From NCBI RefSeq assembly GCF_047495875.1, contig NC_092458.1, positions 198,501-262,500 of the forward strand: a stretch of 64,000 nt of DNA, in the 5' to 3' direction. Numbering within the stretch: position 1 is the stretch's first letter; the number at the start of each line of letters is the position of its first letter. The position numbers were made by a program, and so were the translations under genes. Under the pieces are notes generated by a model, which saw only the letters and a program-made list of their open reading frames with translations, ran no database searches and was not told the DNA's origin. This DNA is from Pithys albifrons albifrons (taxonomy: Eukaryota > Chordata > Aves > Passeriformes > Thamnophilidae). Positions 47,540 through 61,072 of the stretch are shown here, piece by piece.

Positions 47540-48110
47540 TGATGACCCTAAGTGCCACATCTAGGGATCCTCTCAATACCTCCAGGGATGGTGGCTCAAC
47601 CACTTCCCTGGGCAGCCTGTTCCAATTCGGTGAAGAAATTTTTCTAATGTCTATTTTAAGCCTCCGCTGGCACAGCTTGAGACCATTTCCCCTTGTCCTG
47701 TCAGTTGTTACCTGGAAGAAGAGACTGACCCACCCTCACTACAACCTCCTTTCAGGGAGAGCAGAAAGATCTCCCTTCAGCCTCCTTTTCTCCAGGTTAA
47801 AAATCCCCAGCTCCCTCAGCGTGTGCTGATAAGACCTGTGCTCCAGACCTTTCACTGGCTTTATTGCCCTTCTCTGGACATACTCCAACATCTCAATGTC
47901 TTTCTTGTCCTGAGGGGTCCAAAACTGAAGACTGGATTCGAGGTGTGGCCTCACCAGAGCCCAGTACAGGGGGACAATCACAGCCCTGGTCCTGCTGGCC
48001 ACACTAGTGCCGATATGAGCCAGGATGTCATTGGCCTTCTTGGCCATTTGGGCACATGCTGGCTCAATTTCAGCCAGCTGTTGACCAAATTTGTGCTTTA
48101 TTTGAGACTT
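47540..48110 (-). mobile_element. CR1 LINE fragment (reverse) with ORF2 remnant
   Basis: This is a reverse CR1: CCAGGGATGGTGGCTCAACC, GGGCAGCCTGTTCCAATTCG, CCTTTTCTCCAGGTTAAA and CCCTTCTCTGGACATACTCC. The minus strand at 47739-48113 keeps a 124-codon open remnant of the CR1 ORF2 C-terminal part ([35 protein letters not shown]). The 3' terminal repeat is missing or diverged. It is not a host gene. Confidence 0.92.
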
Positions 48111-48908
48111 CAAGTTTCAGTAGATCATAAATTGGAACACTGACTTTTTGCTGCAAATTTTTTACAATATCTACCTCAATTTTGGGTAGCTCTTATAAGC
48201 ACTGAGTGAAGAGCATGTGAAACAAAAAAAAGGCTGAAGAATCTCAATGGTATAAATCAACAAAATAGTATTGCCTAAAAATTTGAACTTTTATTAGTGG
48301 ATTCTGCAGAACTGTAAGTACAGTAGATACTAAACTCTTGAGCCTATCTGGTGCTAAACTAGAGAGCACAGCACTTCTGCTCAGTAAAAAACCCACCTTA
48401 TTGCAGGCTAAGTGCTGTAGCCTCTTGTACGGATGTTTATGAACTTGTCCATTCTCAGTGCAGTAAACTAAAAAGTTTCCTATTGGTTTCACGAACTATA
48501 CTGTTGTAGTCTGTAGCTAATGTTGAGCTGATCCAACTCATAATAGTTAAGTAATTCCCATGTCAGTCCTGGGAAAACAATTTTGCCTAGCTGTTCTGCC
48601 TCTTGTGGGCCATTTTTTTTCCTCAATTATAAAGAATTTGTACCACAATTGCATATTAAGTGTTGTTCATACACATACCTGCATATGCAGTGCCTGCCTT
48701 GGCAGTATGTTCTTCTGTCCTGATTTTGCTGGCAGACTTGCACAAGGGAACCTTTGCAATGAGGAGTGGAGTCGTGTGTGTGTGACTCTGTTTGCCCATG
48801 GGCAATCACTCAGGCACATGAAACACTGAGCACCAGAGTTCTCATTCCCTTTGTCCATGCAGGTAATCCCAGCAACCCAGGTGAAGGTTTGTACAGTGAA
48901 TAACTGTG

Positions 48909-49435
48909 TGTTGCAGGTTTGGCCTGGCTGTTGCCAACCCTGGACTGGCCCCCCTTTCCTCTCCCAGAACTTTCCCAGCAAAGGAAAGAGAAAAAAACCA
49001 CTGAAAAGAAACGCACTCTAGAGAAACTGAACTGAATAAAAGGAATAAATTATATTTTCTAACATTCACAAACCACACTGTATACACAGTACAAAGGATC
49101 CCACCCCCAGGGGAGAGGGGAAGGGAGAAAAGGGGATTGATTAGCCAGAAAATAGGGAAGACACCAACCCAACCTAAAGAAACTGAATGAATCAAAACAA
49201 ACACAATTAAAAACCTCAAGGAAGGGGAACAAGAATGAAACAATCTCACCCAGGACAGGAGAAACACCAGGGACCGGAGGGACCAGACTCCACCTCCCAC
49301 CAGCTCCTCAGCCAAGGAAGGAAAGGGATGAACAAAAACCACTCCCTCTCCCGCTACGTGGAAGACACGTGGGGAATACTTGTAACTTCCTTAGATACAG
49401 GGGTTACTGAGGAAGCCATGGGTCAAACCATTACA
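48909..49435 (-). mobile_element. Solo LTR of an endogenous retrovirus, 5-bp TSD CTGTG
   Basis: This 527-bp element begins TGTTGCAGG and ends AAACCATTACA on the + strand. Identical CTGTG repeats flank it at 48904-48908 and 49436-49440. On the minus strand it starts TGTAATGGTTTGACC, a start I associate with avian ERVL-type LTRs, so the minus orientation is preferred; AATAAA motifs on the + strand (about 49,035-49,047) leave some doubt. No retroviral coding sequence adjoins it. Confidence 0.8.
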
Positions 49436-50879
49436 CTGTGCTAAGTTTTATATGTGATTGCAGGATTTAATATTGTGTTTCTCACTTAGTAGTGGTTTGG
49501 TTTTCCTTTTAACCTATTTTTAAAAGAAGCCTGTAAGTCTTCTACTGGTATTGATTTTTCTTTTCTTCATTTCTATTATTTCTATTATTAACTTGTGTTG
49601 CTGTTGTTTGTCAGAATTAAATGATCCCGTGAGAAAATACCCGATTTCAGTTTGGAAAAGCCACAAAGTTTTTTGTTGTAGGATCAAGGTGGCTAAGCAA
49701 TTGTTGTTAGCTCTTCCTTTGTGGAGACCTCTGAGGGGATAAGGCAGAATGGAAAGATTGTTTTCCAGTTAAAGTCAATACCATCTAATATCTGAAAAGT
49801 TTTACTGTGGAGGTTACTTACCTGTTAAAGAGGGGGTTTTTGATATGTGCTGAATTGGCATGCCTGACAAGGGTAGTGAAATTTGGGATCTCGTCTGGAA
49901 TGGTGTCTTCCGATCTGCTCAGGGGTCCATGGTGCTCAAAGTAGTGCTTAAGAAATTCAGGTTTTGAGCAAAACTGAGGGACAGCAGAAGTCCTGTTAAA
50001 ACTTCATCTATCTTTTGTCTTCTCTGTTTCAGCAAACTTGGGCAAATTGTTTGTGACTCTTGTGTAGCAATGGAAGGACTCGCAGAGCTTTTGCAGACTT
50101 ACTAACAAATAGGCTAAGGGGAGGATGTTCAGATCCTAGAAATACAGAAAGTATCTTGCTCAACACCTGTTTTGCTCAACACTTGTATGCAAATGTGAAC
50201 ATGTCATTGTAATCTGTGTTCTTTCAGGAACACAGCTCTGCTTCCTCTCCTTTCTTTTGAGTTGACCAAGGTCCGTGGCCAGGAGAGCAAATGCTGGGCT
50301 GTAAATGTGGAAATGGAACTGTGGGGGAGAACCTGGGAACTGGGTGCAGGCTGTGGTGCTAAAGCAAAGGAGGACTTCATCAGGTGTTTGTTGTTGGATG
50401 TAAACATCTGTAATCAATTTTGGGTGGATTTAGTGTTGAACAAGTAGTCTCCTTGAGGCTGGTAAGACCACTTCAGGCAATACTTAAGTGTTTTGCTGAA
50501 TGAGAATGGGTTCAGAGTCTAGTATCAGGATATATTTGGGATGGATCTGACAACCACTAAACACAGGCAAAACTGTTCCTGAAATGGTCTGATTCCGGTT
50601 TTGCACAGTAACTGTTGAGTATTTGAACATCCCCTTTATTTGCCAGCTTGAACACTAAAAGTAAATGTGTCTTTTTAATGATTAGTTTCTCTTGTATAAG
50701 GATTCCTACTTTGTCTGAAAGCTTTCTGGCTTTCTGTCATAGCTCCTGCTGCCTTGTCTGGCAGTTGTATCACTGAGTTTATTCAGCACAGGCTATTGAG
50801 CTCATGGTGACAGGCGTCTGCTGTGTGTTTTCTACTAGATTGCTTATAGTGCCCTAGTAAAATGCATATAAAGAGAAAT

Positions 50880-50951
50880 ACTTCCTATACATCCCTTTTA
50901 TACAGTTATGAAAACACTTCCTATACATCCCGCTTACACAGTTATAAAATG
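50880..50951. repeat. Tandem duplication, 2 x 36 bp
   Basis: ACTTCCTATACATCCC followed by a TTATACAGTTAT-type block occurs twice with a 36-bp period and few differences. Confidence 0.8.
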
Positions 50952-53900
50952 TAGTGATTATTTTGTGAATGAAGAATTTTTTTTCGCTGATAAAAACCAG
51001 AACAATCTATGTCCATAGATTAATCTAAAATGGAAGTTTAGCTTCATGCATTTTGCTTGCCATCTGCCAGAACAAAGTCCACAGCTGTTTCTTACAGGAA
51101 CCTGCTGTACTCTGAACTGCGATGTGGGACATCTGCAAAGCAGCTCGTTCTTGTCATTCTTCCTCAAATACTGAGTTTCTGAACTGTGATAATTTTAGCA
51201 CTTCCAACACAGAACAATGCTTTGTCCTTACATGGCTGAGTAGCCAATTTTGAATGTATTTGAAGCAGAAACACTTTGATTTGTGGCCAAGAAAATGAAG
51301 ATGAAATGGCAATTTGCTCAGGGTCACTGATGCGATGGCACCAGTGGGGAGAGAGGTGCAAAGTCAGTCCTGGTGGCTGCCAGGATAGCAGCCATCTACC
51401 AGTGTGGGCTGGCAGGCTGCTGTGTAACACAGCTGTGCAGCCTGGTGTGGGTGTGTTGGAGCAGTGTGGGTGGGTGAATATGGAGAGATAAGGGAAAGAT
51501 TGCTGGGCCCAGTGTGTATCCAGTGCCAGAGTGAAGAAGGTCATGGGGAGACAGGAGAAAATCTGGCACCTCTGGGGCACCTCTGGGTGAGGTGGTGCGG
51601 CTGTGCCCAGAGCAGTGGTTCTGGTGTAGATCTGTCCTACCAGAGCCAGTCTAGCTCTTCAGGGACAGCCCTCGAGGTTAGGCATGGCCCAAGGCTGGTG
51701 GGTGATGCCCAAACTGTCCTTGGTGCTTCCAGCTTGCACAGGCCTTGCTTGTGTTCTCTGGTGGACTCTCTGGGGAAGTGAGGCCATCCCAGGGCAGGGC
51801 AACGATGCCCTCTCCAGTGGCTTCCCAAGCCAAGCCTGTTGTGACTATTAATAAATAACTTTCTTGATAGCAAAGAAACTAAACTTGCTCCTCATTTGGA
51901 ATTAGAAAATGAGCTGGAAATGGGAGATGACAAGCTCCATCAACAGAGCCTGGTTTCAAGGCAAAATAGTGAATAACTCTATAAGGCCAGTTTTTGTTAG
52001 AAGACTTTCGAAGGCTATTACTACTTCTTGTGTAAGGATCATTATTTCTTGTCTAATGAAAGGGAGATATGTAAGAGCTCACATATTCTAAGATTTACTA
52101 ATTTTAAATGCTGAACTCACTGCACACTAAAATTTGGACAAATAAAAGTGGTAACACTGAGGTAAGAGTTTTATAACCCTCAAAGTGAGTAATTAGCTAA
52201 GAGTATCCCAATTTCTGACAGAAAAAATTAATGCTTAGAGAGGTGTTAATTTACATATCAAGGTCTTCATTAAGCCCTCAGGATCACACCTTGCTCTTTA
52301 TGCTGTACATTCAGGCTTCAAGTGCAGTAAACTTTGGTTTTATGTTCCGAAGTTTCTCAGCTGTCAGTGTTTAGCCATCAAAAATTCAACCACAACAATA
52401 AATATAAAAAATCCAAAGAAATGGCTTCTAAGTGATAGAAAGCCTTTGTTATATATAAACCACTTGATTTCAGAGGAGAAGCTGTTGGGAAGTTCACTTC
52501 ATCAGGTCCCAGCTCACATCTTTCTGAAAACTGATGGAAGGATTCCCACTGACAACAGCAAGCTTTGAATCAGACTCAAGGGGGACTGTGGGCGTTTGTT
52601 ACCTTTATAGTACATGTGAGCACAACTCTCCAGACTATTCACATTCACATACCTGCAGTATTGGTGCAAGAATCTGGTCCGACATGGAGCGCATGGATCT
52701 CCCGCTTCCCTGCAATTCCCTGAAGGAGCTGCCCAGTGCTGCAGGCTGGTGGGTCCTGGGTGCCAGCACCCAGCACACAAGTAATGCAGTGAGAAGGGTC
52801 CTGGGAGGTGCAAAAGGTCATGTTCAGGTGATCAGAACCTTTGTGAGCAGTGCTGTGGTTGGTGCTGTGGAGGGCACTGCCCTTCTTTAGACCAGCCCTA
52901 TACACTAAAATCACTCCTGCAGAGCAGCTGCAGATACATGGGCTGGGTTTTCTTGAGTCTGGTAGAGTAAGAAAGTTCCACTGTTTTCTGAAAAGTTTAT
53001 TTTTGTTGGAGTTTTTTGTTTGTTTTTAATAAAAATTGTTGTCTATGGACAGATGTTGACAGGAATCAAACTCACGAGTTTAATTTCTAAAGAATATTTG
53101 TATGATTTTTGCATGAAATTAGTAGCTTGTTGACGTACGTAGATTATTTAATATTGCCTAACTTTAAGCAGCAGCTTTTACAGACCACGGTCTCAGACGT
53201 CAGCAAATGGCAATGAAATACCCCCTAGCAGTAATTTGAGATACCAAGCATGAGAAACTCCTGTAATGTAGTGCTGAGCCCCAGAGTAGCTGCCTGTAGC
53301 ATTCAAGGTTTTTGGCAAGATTTTTCCAAGGGGCAATTTGCATGAGCCCTTCTTCGTAGGAAAGACATATCTAGAATTTAGACTAGACTTCATGCTCTGA
53401 AGCTTCTGATTTGAAATAAATGTTGCTTAGAAATATTTTGAAGGCTTTCTTAATAACTGTGATTTATTGATGAATTATTAGCATAGTGGTTCTCCAAATG
53501 GTGTCTGGCTTTTAGAAAGCAGTTTCTATTTTTATTTTAAGTTTGTAGCCAATGCACATGTTTTTAAAAGTATAGAACTATACTGTCCCTTTATTTGAAC
53601 AACTCCAGAAGAATGTTGAAACCAAATTGTGTTTTTCATTTGAGTGTAACTTGTGTTTGCAGGTAATGTACCTCTATGTTTTGTTCTTGAGTATCATACA
53701 GGTTGTTAAAGAGGGTTGTACTTGAGTTTTGCACATTTTTATGGTCATTTTACTTCTGCTTTTTGGCCTGATGGCTGTTAAGAGCCACTGACACTAAGGA
53801 ACCACTTTATAGTGAAACCTTTGACATGCCCCTTCACCTGTACCCCCTCAGACCTCTCTGCTCACTAGATCAACTGCGTGGTAGGTGGACTTTCCATAAC

Positions 53901-54183
53901 AGAGGAGCTGTGATTTTCAACATGCAGCTTAATGCTGAACAACACTGCTCTAAAAGCACTGAGAGAAATTTACTATTTCACTGGATTATCAGATCAATTT
54001 GCCCCTTCCAGATTCACTATAAACTGGGTCTGCTATGAATCTGAGCTTAAGAGAAGCCCATGCTGATGACATTGCATAGATTATTGCATCCTAATCTTGC
54101 ATGTCTTTTCTCAAAGCTGTCTTTTATTCTTAATTTATATTTCCTTTCTTGCTGCAGTTTTTTTCTTTTGTTTTGTATTGTAG

Positions 54184-54243
54184 GATCGGGATACTCACCC
54201 CTTGAAGATGACGAGGATGTGTATGCACGCAGTAGATATAAAG
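54184..54243 (+). CDS. SRPX: SRPX exon 2, acidic linker
   Basis: This 60-bp exon lies after a long T-rich tract ending TATTGTAG and ends AAAG|GTGAAT. With the G from exon 1 it reads GSGYSPLEDDEDVYARSRYK plus one base (phase 1 in and out). The SPLEDDE block is identical to that in mammalian SRPX, where it lies between the signal peptide and the first sushi domain. It is probably the N-terminus of the mature secreted protein and holds no known catalytic motif. Confidence 0.92.
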
Positions 54244-57200
54244 GTGAATGCTTTGCTTATGTGCTAAAGAGGATCAGCTGAATGCTAAGAGAAAGCTTTG
54301 TTCTTTTTCTCTTCATGGATTGTAAAATCTTGGCAATCCAGCTCCATGGTTTTTCTCATGGATTTTTATATCCAGATTTAATTTCTACTGTTTTTAACAA
54401 TGAAAATTATACCAAGTACTCATCACAACTCTTTTATGCATCTGAGTAAGTAACCTCTACCCCACCTTTTCTTCTGGAAGATCAAGTTGTTAAATCATGA
54501 AAATCAGGAAGAGTTCCACTTTTTGTTTATACATCCTAACAAAACCATCAGTGATAAGCTTACTCAAACCCAGGCCTTAATGATGGTGATGTATAGAAGT
54601 ACGTGCAAGAGAACTTGATTTTCATTACTTTTTTTTCCCATCAATTTGTTTGCATTTCAGGTTAACCTGCTACCTGAAATGCCAAATGAAGTGTGTTGTA
54701 TGAATGAATGTGTACATTGCAAAAACAAATTATGTAGCTGGATGAATGAATGGCCTGGCATGTTTATAGATCAAATTCAGGTTTTCTTCCCTCTTCTGGA
54801 AGACTTTGTCATTCAGCCCAGACTGAGAAGTTTTTTTGCTGCTACCAGTAAATATTCTATTTACTTGTCCATTTTCTTAAAAAAGTCTGCTTCTGTCTCC
54901 ATACCTTTGTCCTCTGCCAAAATCCCTCAGGAGCCTAGACAGTAAAGAAACTTGGCATTTAATTTGTCACTTTAAATGGTGAGATCTGTGGGTTTTTTAG
55001 TGAATTAATCTATAGACATGCTAGAGTTGTAATAATTTTGATTACTTGAAAATAGTGGTCTTTGGTGTCTTGTACATTACTGATTTTCTGCAAAGACTCA
55101 ATGGACTGTACAAGAGGTAAGTCAAAGTAATTCAGACATTTATGAACAACAAAGGAAAAAACACAGCTGTTATGGCTATGATACTGTTTTCATAAATGTC
55201 TCATATTCCTTCCAGTAAAATACTTCAGTATAAAATTTTGCTTTCAAACACACGCAGATATAGTTCTCTAAAGCTTTATTTAGGCAAATGTGTTTTTCTT
55301 TGCCTTTTAACTTGTGTTCCTCAGCAGACACATAGAAAAAGAATTCCAGAGATCACAAAGATAAGTCAATGCCAATTCATGCCAGGGAAGGCAAGTAATT
55401 AAACTGTGGATACTTTATAAATTCCTATTATATGGTGATCCAAAATAATTATACTCCTGTCAGCCAAAATGTCACCAGGGTAAGTGAAGCATAATGACTC
55501 ATTCACACAGATACTAAAAACTGCCCCAGGTTTGCAAGTGTTGCTGCCAAATGTTGAGGAACAGACAATGTGAATCTAAGAGTATAAAGCATTGGAGTAG
55601 AAAAGGCTCACTCTTCATTAGCATACTGCTTTATGTTGGTTTTGGGGAGAAGGGTGTGGAGAAAGACAAAAGAAGGAAAAGTGGGCTATGTAGCAATATT
55701 CAGAGCTTCTCCTCAGATGTGCAGTCCAGCATTTTGGGTGTGGCCCATTACTCAACAAATAAAGCTTCCCAGAAACAAATAACTAAATGGATATTTGTAG
55801 CTGAATTCATATATCTAAGCAGCACTGGTTTTATTCTTTGCACTCATACTCACTAAACAGTGCAAGCAAGCACACAAATTCATCCTCTTTGGCATCTGCA
55901 AACAAAACACTGCAGTTTACCAGGAGTGGTGCAAATCGACCTCCTACTACACCCCTTTGTCTTCATCTGGATGTTTTTCCACTTGCTCAGCTTTCCAGAG
56001 AAACATGGCCAAGATTGTCTCTGCCCACAGCATTTTTAGAGAGCTTTTCCCTTCCTCCCTGGTGAACCTTCAGCTCTGTTGGCTGGTGTACCAGCTGGTC
56101 ACTTTGCATGCTGCTTGTGAAGAAGTGCTCAGCTGAGGCTGCCGTTTAAACAGGACCAAAAAAGGGTTGGGGGGAACAATGCCCCAAAAATGCTTTTGTT
56201 CCTGCCACTTGGCATGGCTGTCTCTTACTACATTTCATGAGAAAGGGCTTCCTGAATACAGCAGTTCCTGTGTCCAGCACAGCTCCCATGCCACTGCTCT
56301 GGGGATCCTCATTCCTAATGTGTTTTCTCAAATACTGTACTGCTCCATCAGAAGACCCAGGTGTGGGGGCAGTACTGGGTCTTTAACCATTTCTGGTTGC
56401 TGCCTGTTTTTCAGTGTTCAAACACAGCATTGAAATGTTTTACTTCCAAGTGCAATTCAGGCTGTTGTGTCTCTGGGGAACTTTGTAGTTCTTTCTAGTT
56501 TACACTAAGGCACAAACTTTCTATTAAACCAAGAAACAGTACATAGGTCCTGGTACATAAAACCTCAAATTTCAGTTAAGTGAACAAAGCTGATATGGAT
56601 GGTGAAGTTCCAGAAGAGGTGTCTGGGAAACCTGTAGCTTGCCTGAGTCCCAAAACCTTCAGGAACATGGCTGATTTTCCCTCGAGGCAGGAAACAGCTT
56701 GTGTGACCTCCCAGGGCCCCACACAGACCTAATATTCCACAAGTACTCCATGTAGCTGCTTAGCCTTTGAAAACCAGTATGTGCCTTCCCTTAAAAACAA
56801 ACAAACTTTGATCTCAAAGTTTGTTGTAGCATTTGATGTGCTTTTCATTGGCTGTTGTTTTTTTTTCCAGCAGCCTCAGTTGGCCTAAACCCAGATATTT
56901 GCTCCCTTTATAAGCCCTGCCTCACCCACTTTCTTCTAATCACAATCAGTTCTAGAGTATTATAATGCTTTAGATCAAACAGATGATCCTCCTAAGCTCT
57001 GCAAGTTATCTGCATCCAAAAGTGTATTTGATGTTGTTTTTCTCTCTGACAGTATCATTTAATCCAGTATAAAATGTATTTTACCTCTTCCTACGAGCTT
57101 TGCTTCGCTTCTTTCTGTAGACCACTGTAGCTACAATGGCACTGCAGAAAAGGCTTTGTCAGTATTGTGTTTGTGCATTAAACTGCAATTTTTTAATCTG

Positions 57201-60108
57201 TTAGCCCCTTTTTTCTTTTTAAATATATGTACAGCTGTTTACTCAAGGCAAGTGTGTTTGTAAAACCACAAAAATTTACAAGAAAACTCAGGCAATTTGC
57301 TATACCTGCAACAGCTGCTTTGCCTTTTTCTACTACTATTATTAGCCTCTTGATCATGTTGCAAAGCACATTTGTCTTAACACCCTTTACAAAGAAAATC
57401 AGCCATGTGCATTTGGAGTTTATATATGTGGAAAACCTGAGGCATAAATATCTGAGACTGATTTGCTGAAGGATTACCGAATTGGCTGGGGTAAAAGATC
57501 AACTCAAATGAGTCTTCATTCCCCCAGTTCTGCCCTATCAGTCAATGTTGTCTTAGTAATTCCAGGTTTATACCTTTCTGCAGAAAAAGTTGAGAACTCC
57601 TCCTTAGTTAAGGAGATCCTATATGTTAGCTGTGTAAATAAATTGAAGTTTAGGGTCTCTGAGCATTAGAAGAAAAGTGGGACAGAAAAGCTGGAAATTT
57701 TGGGATGAGACCACTGAAGGGGAGATTGTGGTGATGCTGTTGTTAGCTCAGGAATAGGAGGATTTATCCAGGAGCTGAATTGTGTGGCTGAACCAAAAAG
57801 CTGAACTGCACTTTACCCCTGAAGTGCTGGGTGCTGTTAGACTGGCTGCTTGTGTCCTGTGCCTCATTACTGTATATTTGGTGACACTGGGAATAATGTC
57901 ACTTACACATCTTTTAGAGGGTTTTCACATGTATTGATGAAAGACAAAAATAAGCATGTCACTGTAAAATACCAGTGTTTGAGAAGCAGGGGAGTCCAGA
58001 GGAATGTGCCCTTGGCCTAGTCCAAAGCTTGATAATAAATCTCTGCAGATGCTGTTTGTGTTTACTGAGGACCAGCACAGCAAAATACAAATGTAAAATG
58101 TAGTTTCCATTAGGAAGTGTAAATATGTCCTAGAGACACTGTACAGTGAACATAAATATCTCACATATGAGAAATAAAACGTGCTGTATTGATTTTTTGT
58201 TTATTTATGTGTGGAGCTGATCCAAATAGTGTAGGAAAATGTACATAATAATTACAGGAATGAAGAGCTAAAAGTGAACCTCTGCCAAAGATGATCTAGA
58301 AATTATTTTTAAATGTCCCTTGTGACTTTGTGAGTATGAAGGCTAAGTCTTTGCATTTTGTTTGGGTTTATTTGGGTTTTTTTCCATCTTTCTTGCAAAA
58401 TTTGAACATTTTCTCATGTCCCTCCCGCACGTCACACGTTGTCACACAGGATTTTAGGACCTGTCATCTTTCTCTTTTTGCCTTGCAATCCCTCTCTTCC
58501 TCCCTCATTCTCTTCCAGTATGTCCTTTTCAAATCATGGAGCTGAGAAAGAGGCTGGCTTAGTCACTCCTTGTGTAGGAAATTCCTACTGAGGAGCTGCT
58601 CATTTTCCTGTGCACCCTGTTGTCAAAGCTAAACAAAGCATATGAAACTTTAGCTGCGAAGGGAAAGTCTCTGCTTGGTACTGCACCCATCAGCACAGTG
58701 TGGTGTTAAACCCTCACAAGAAGATGGTACCCCTATCCTGGATATTTTAAAGCATAGCCCTGACTAGTTAATGAAGATGCAGTTTCATGAACATGTGTTT
58801 CCCTTTCCCCATGAGTTTGGTAGGGGCCTTAGCTGTGAAGTCACAGCCGAATTCCAGCTTTCTTCTGACTTGGCAAATCCACCCACGTTGCTGTCCTGCA
58901 TCCAGGAGCAACTAGAAAGTAGTTTGCATATTTCAGACTACATTTCCATGGTATTAGGGAAAGGTAGTCTTCCACCCATCTTTGGAGGTGAAGAGTAGGA
59001 CACGTGGTGTTCAGAGCTTAGAGAACATTTAGAACTTAATTTAATCTTAGGCAGCTTGAGTTTCCTTTTCTGAATATGTGCTAAGTAGACAGTATGTTTG
59101 TGAATGAACATTGGCACCCTCTAAAGGACTTGACATTAGCAAGTGCAGGGGTTTGTGCTGTCAAATATATGCTTTATATACATATGCTTTTATGCATATA
59201 TGTGGCCAAATGCTTGTTGCCCTTGGAAGCTACAAATTACTACCAAAAAGAGAGGAATAAGGGCAGTATTTTCTGGAAAGCTCTTCATATGTCTGTTGGA
59301 TTGGACACTTGCCTTCAGATTTATTTAGAAGGCTATTTTATTTGTAAAGAGTATTTGAATGTTTCAGTGTGGCACCACTGAACTGCTGAGAACAGCAAAG
59401 GAGCTCTTGCACACTTCATGTGTTTCAGTTTAGGATTAATCCTGAGTGCTAACTTTGCAATACTGGAGCTGTGCTTAAACACTGAGCAGTTGTTCTGATA
59501 CACGGAGAATGTGCACACACGAGCTCGACATTGGCAATATGATTTATGTAAGTGACATCCATTATAGCTATAGAAGCATTACAGAGTTCTGCCAAGGCAC
59601 TATCCTTACTGCACACATCTTTGTGGAAGTGAAGGATTTTTATTTTTTTCTTAATGAGCACTAAGAGAGCTAAATGTAGAAAGCTAACAACTACAGCTAG
59701 ACAAAGGTGTTCCTAATGCAAACTTTTCTTATCAAAGAGCAATTAGATATGTCTACTTGAAACCAAGAGGGAAAATAGATCCAGCTGACATGAAACTGCC
59801 CACATGGTGGCACACTTATTCCATGGACAAAAAGCATAGTAAAAACCCACCTACCCTCCCAACCCCTTCTAATCCAATATTTCATGCCTTTCATAAAAAA
59901 AGAGCTGCCACTCTTTGGAGGGCTGACCTTCTGATGTGCACCTCATTGCAGTGTTCTTCACTTTTGAGTATTGGTGGCTTATTAAATAAGACATTTTTTT
60001 TCCATTTCTTCTCTGTGACCTTGAATAAACAAAGTGATTGTATATTAGTGTGTGAAATTTTACATTTTTCTCGTTGTTATGTGTTGATTTTTTACTTCTC
60101 TGTGTCAG
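54244..60108 (+). other. SRPX: SRPX intron 2, 5.9 kb
   Basis: AT-rich intronic sequence. No exon, RNA gene or recognisable mobile element was found. Confidence 0.75.
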
Positions 60109-60300
60109 AAACACCGTGGTGCTCCCCCATTAAAGTGAAACATGGTTATGCAAACTGCAGGACACCTCAAGGGGAATATTACAAGAATGTATTGGGCACA
60201 AGATGTGATATTCGCTGTCAGAAAGGCTATGAACTGCATGGGCCTCACCAGCTAATCTGTCAGTCAAGCAAACGCTGGTCTGGGAAAGTGCTGTGCAAAC
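60109..60300 (+). CDS. SRPX: SRPX exon 3, first sushi (CCP) domain
   Basis: This 192-bp exon runs from a TTCTCTGTGTCAG acceptor to an AAAC|GTAAGT donor, phase 1 at both ends. It reads ETPWCSPIKVKHGY...TRCDIRCQKGYELHG...LICQ...RWSGKVLCK and is close to mammalian SRPX throughout. Six cysteines are present (TPWC, ANC, TRC, IRC, LIC, VLC), with the conserved Gly-Tyr and Trp of the sushi fold. Sushi domains are small beta-sandwich modules for extracellular protein binding. A one-domain, phase 1-1 exon is the typical sushi exon design. Confidence 0.96.
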
Positions 60301-60895
60301 GTAAGTGGTTGTGAAATCTGTGTGTGTGACTTGTGCTGCAGGTTCAGCAGGCAGTAAAATTTCATTTGTCTCTGATATTTGTATTGTCACTGATTTTTAA
60401 AGGTTGACAGTATATTTGGACATGTAGATTAGTTTGTTGTTGAGGATCTTACAGAGGTACATGGCATGATAAGCATCTGAGTGCTACAAATGCTCTTGGC
60501 AGATAGGGCCTGTTGGGAGTATGGGATTTTGATTTGTGGGAATAGTTTTTTGACAGAGCCCTAGAGCTGCTTTAAAATATTGTCCATCTTGGACTTTCTA
60601 AGTTGGCGCAATTTGTATCATGTGTCTGTATGGGCTCTTGCAGTAAAACATTTTCTGAGAAGAGAGGGATAGGTACTTGTCATCCTTTTTCCCATATAAA
60701 TATTGAATTAGGCCACTATTTCTTATGTAGAGTTAAATTTAAAATGCAGCTGATAAGAACAGTGTGGAAGAACCTCACATGGAACAAGACTTCCTCCCAC
60801 TTGTCATTTGCCAGCTGCACCTTTATTTCTTTGTAATTCCCATTACTCTAAAGGGGGGACAACAGATTTTCAGAAGTCTTTGTTTCCTTTTCCAG
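60301..60895 (+). other. SRPX: SRPX intron 3, 0.6 kb
   Basis: This short intron has a consensus GTAAGT donor and a TTTCCTTTTCCAG acceptor. No other feature was seen. Confidence 0.9.
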
Positions 60896-61072
60896 AAAAG
60901 CGCTGCCCTACTCTGTCCATGCCAACCAACGGAGGCTTCAAGTGCTTGGATGGTGCCTACTTTGGCTCGAGGTGTGAGTACTACTGCTCCCCAGGATACC
61001 AGCTGAAGGGTGATCGTATCGTAACATGCATGGACAACAAAGTGTGGAGTGGCCGGCCAGCATCTTGTGTTG
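60896..61072 (+). CDS. SRPX: SRPX exon 4, second sushi (CCP) domain
   Basis: This 177-bp exon is phase 1 at both ends (CCAG acceptor, TTG|GTAAGT donor). With the split codon it reads QKRCPTLSMPTNGGFKC...YFGSRCEYYCSPGYQLKGDR...VTCMDNKVWSGRPASCV, almost identical to mammalian SRPX. It has six cysteines plus the conserved Gly-Tyr and Trp of the sushi fold. The next mammalian segment (DMEPPRIKCP, start of the HYR domain) would be expected next, but it is not in the remaining 2.9 kb. Confidence 0.96.

Larger units (their letters stand above)
26485..54183 (+). other. SRPX: SRPX intron 1, 27.7 kb
   Basis: This is a long first intron. It holds an (AGAT)n array at 27101-27162, a TA/CA microsatellite at 29158-29279, CR1 pieces at 30225-30332, 39299-39800, 45009-45048, 45937-46645 and 47540-48110, poly-T at 31396-31456, a 30-bp tandem at 41980-42030, a duplicated SRPX exon-1 region at 46645-47168, a solo LTR at 48909-49435 and a 36-bp tandem at 50880-50951. 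Overlapping open frames at 43588-44435 (163 and 160 codons) show no recognisable motif. No other gene is supported; long parts such as 31.5-39.2 kb and 49.5-54.1 kb appear as unique intronic sequence. Confidence 0.8.

Noticed and set aside
47739..48113. 124-codon minus-strand open frame with clear protein similarity
   Set aside because: As a host gene it is rejected: it is the ORF2 remnant of a CR1 retrotransposon.
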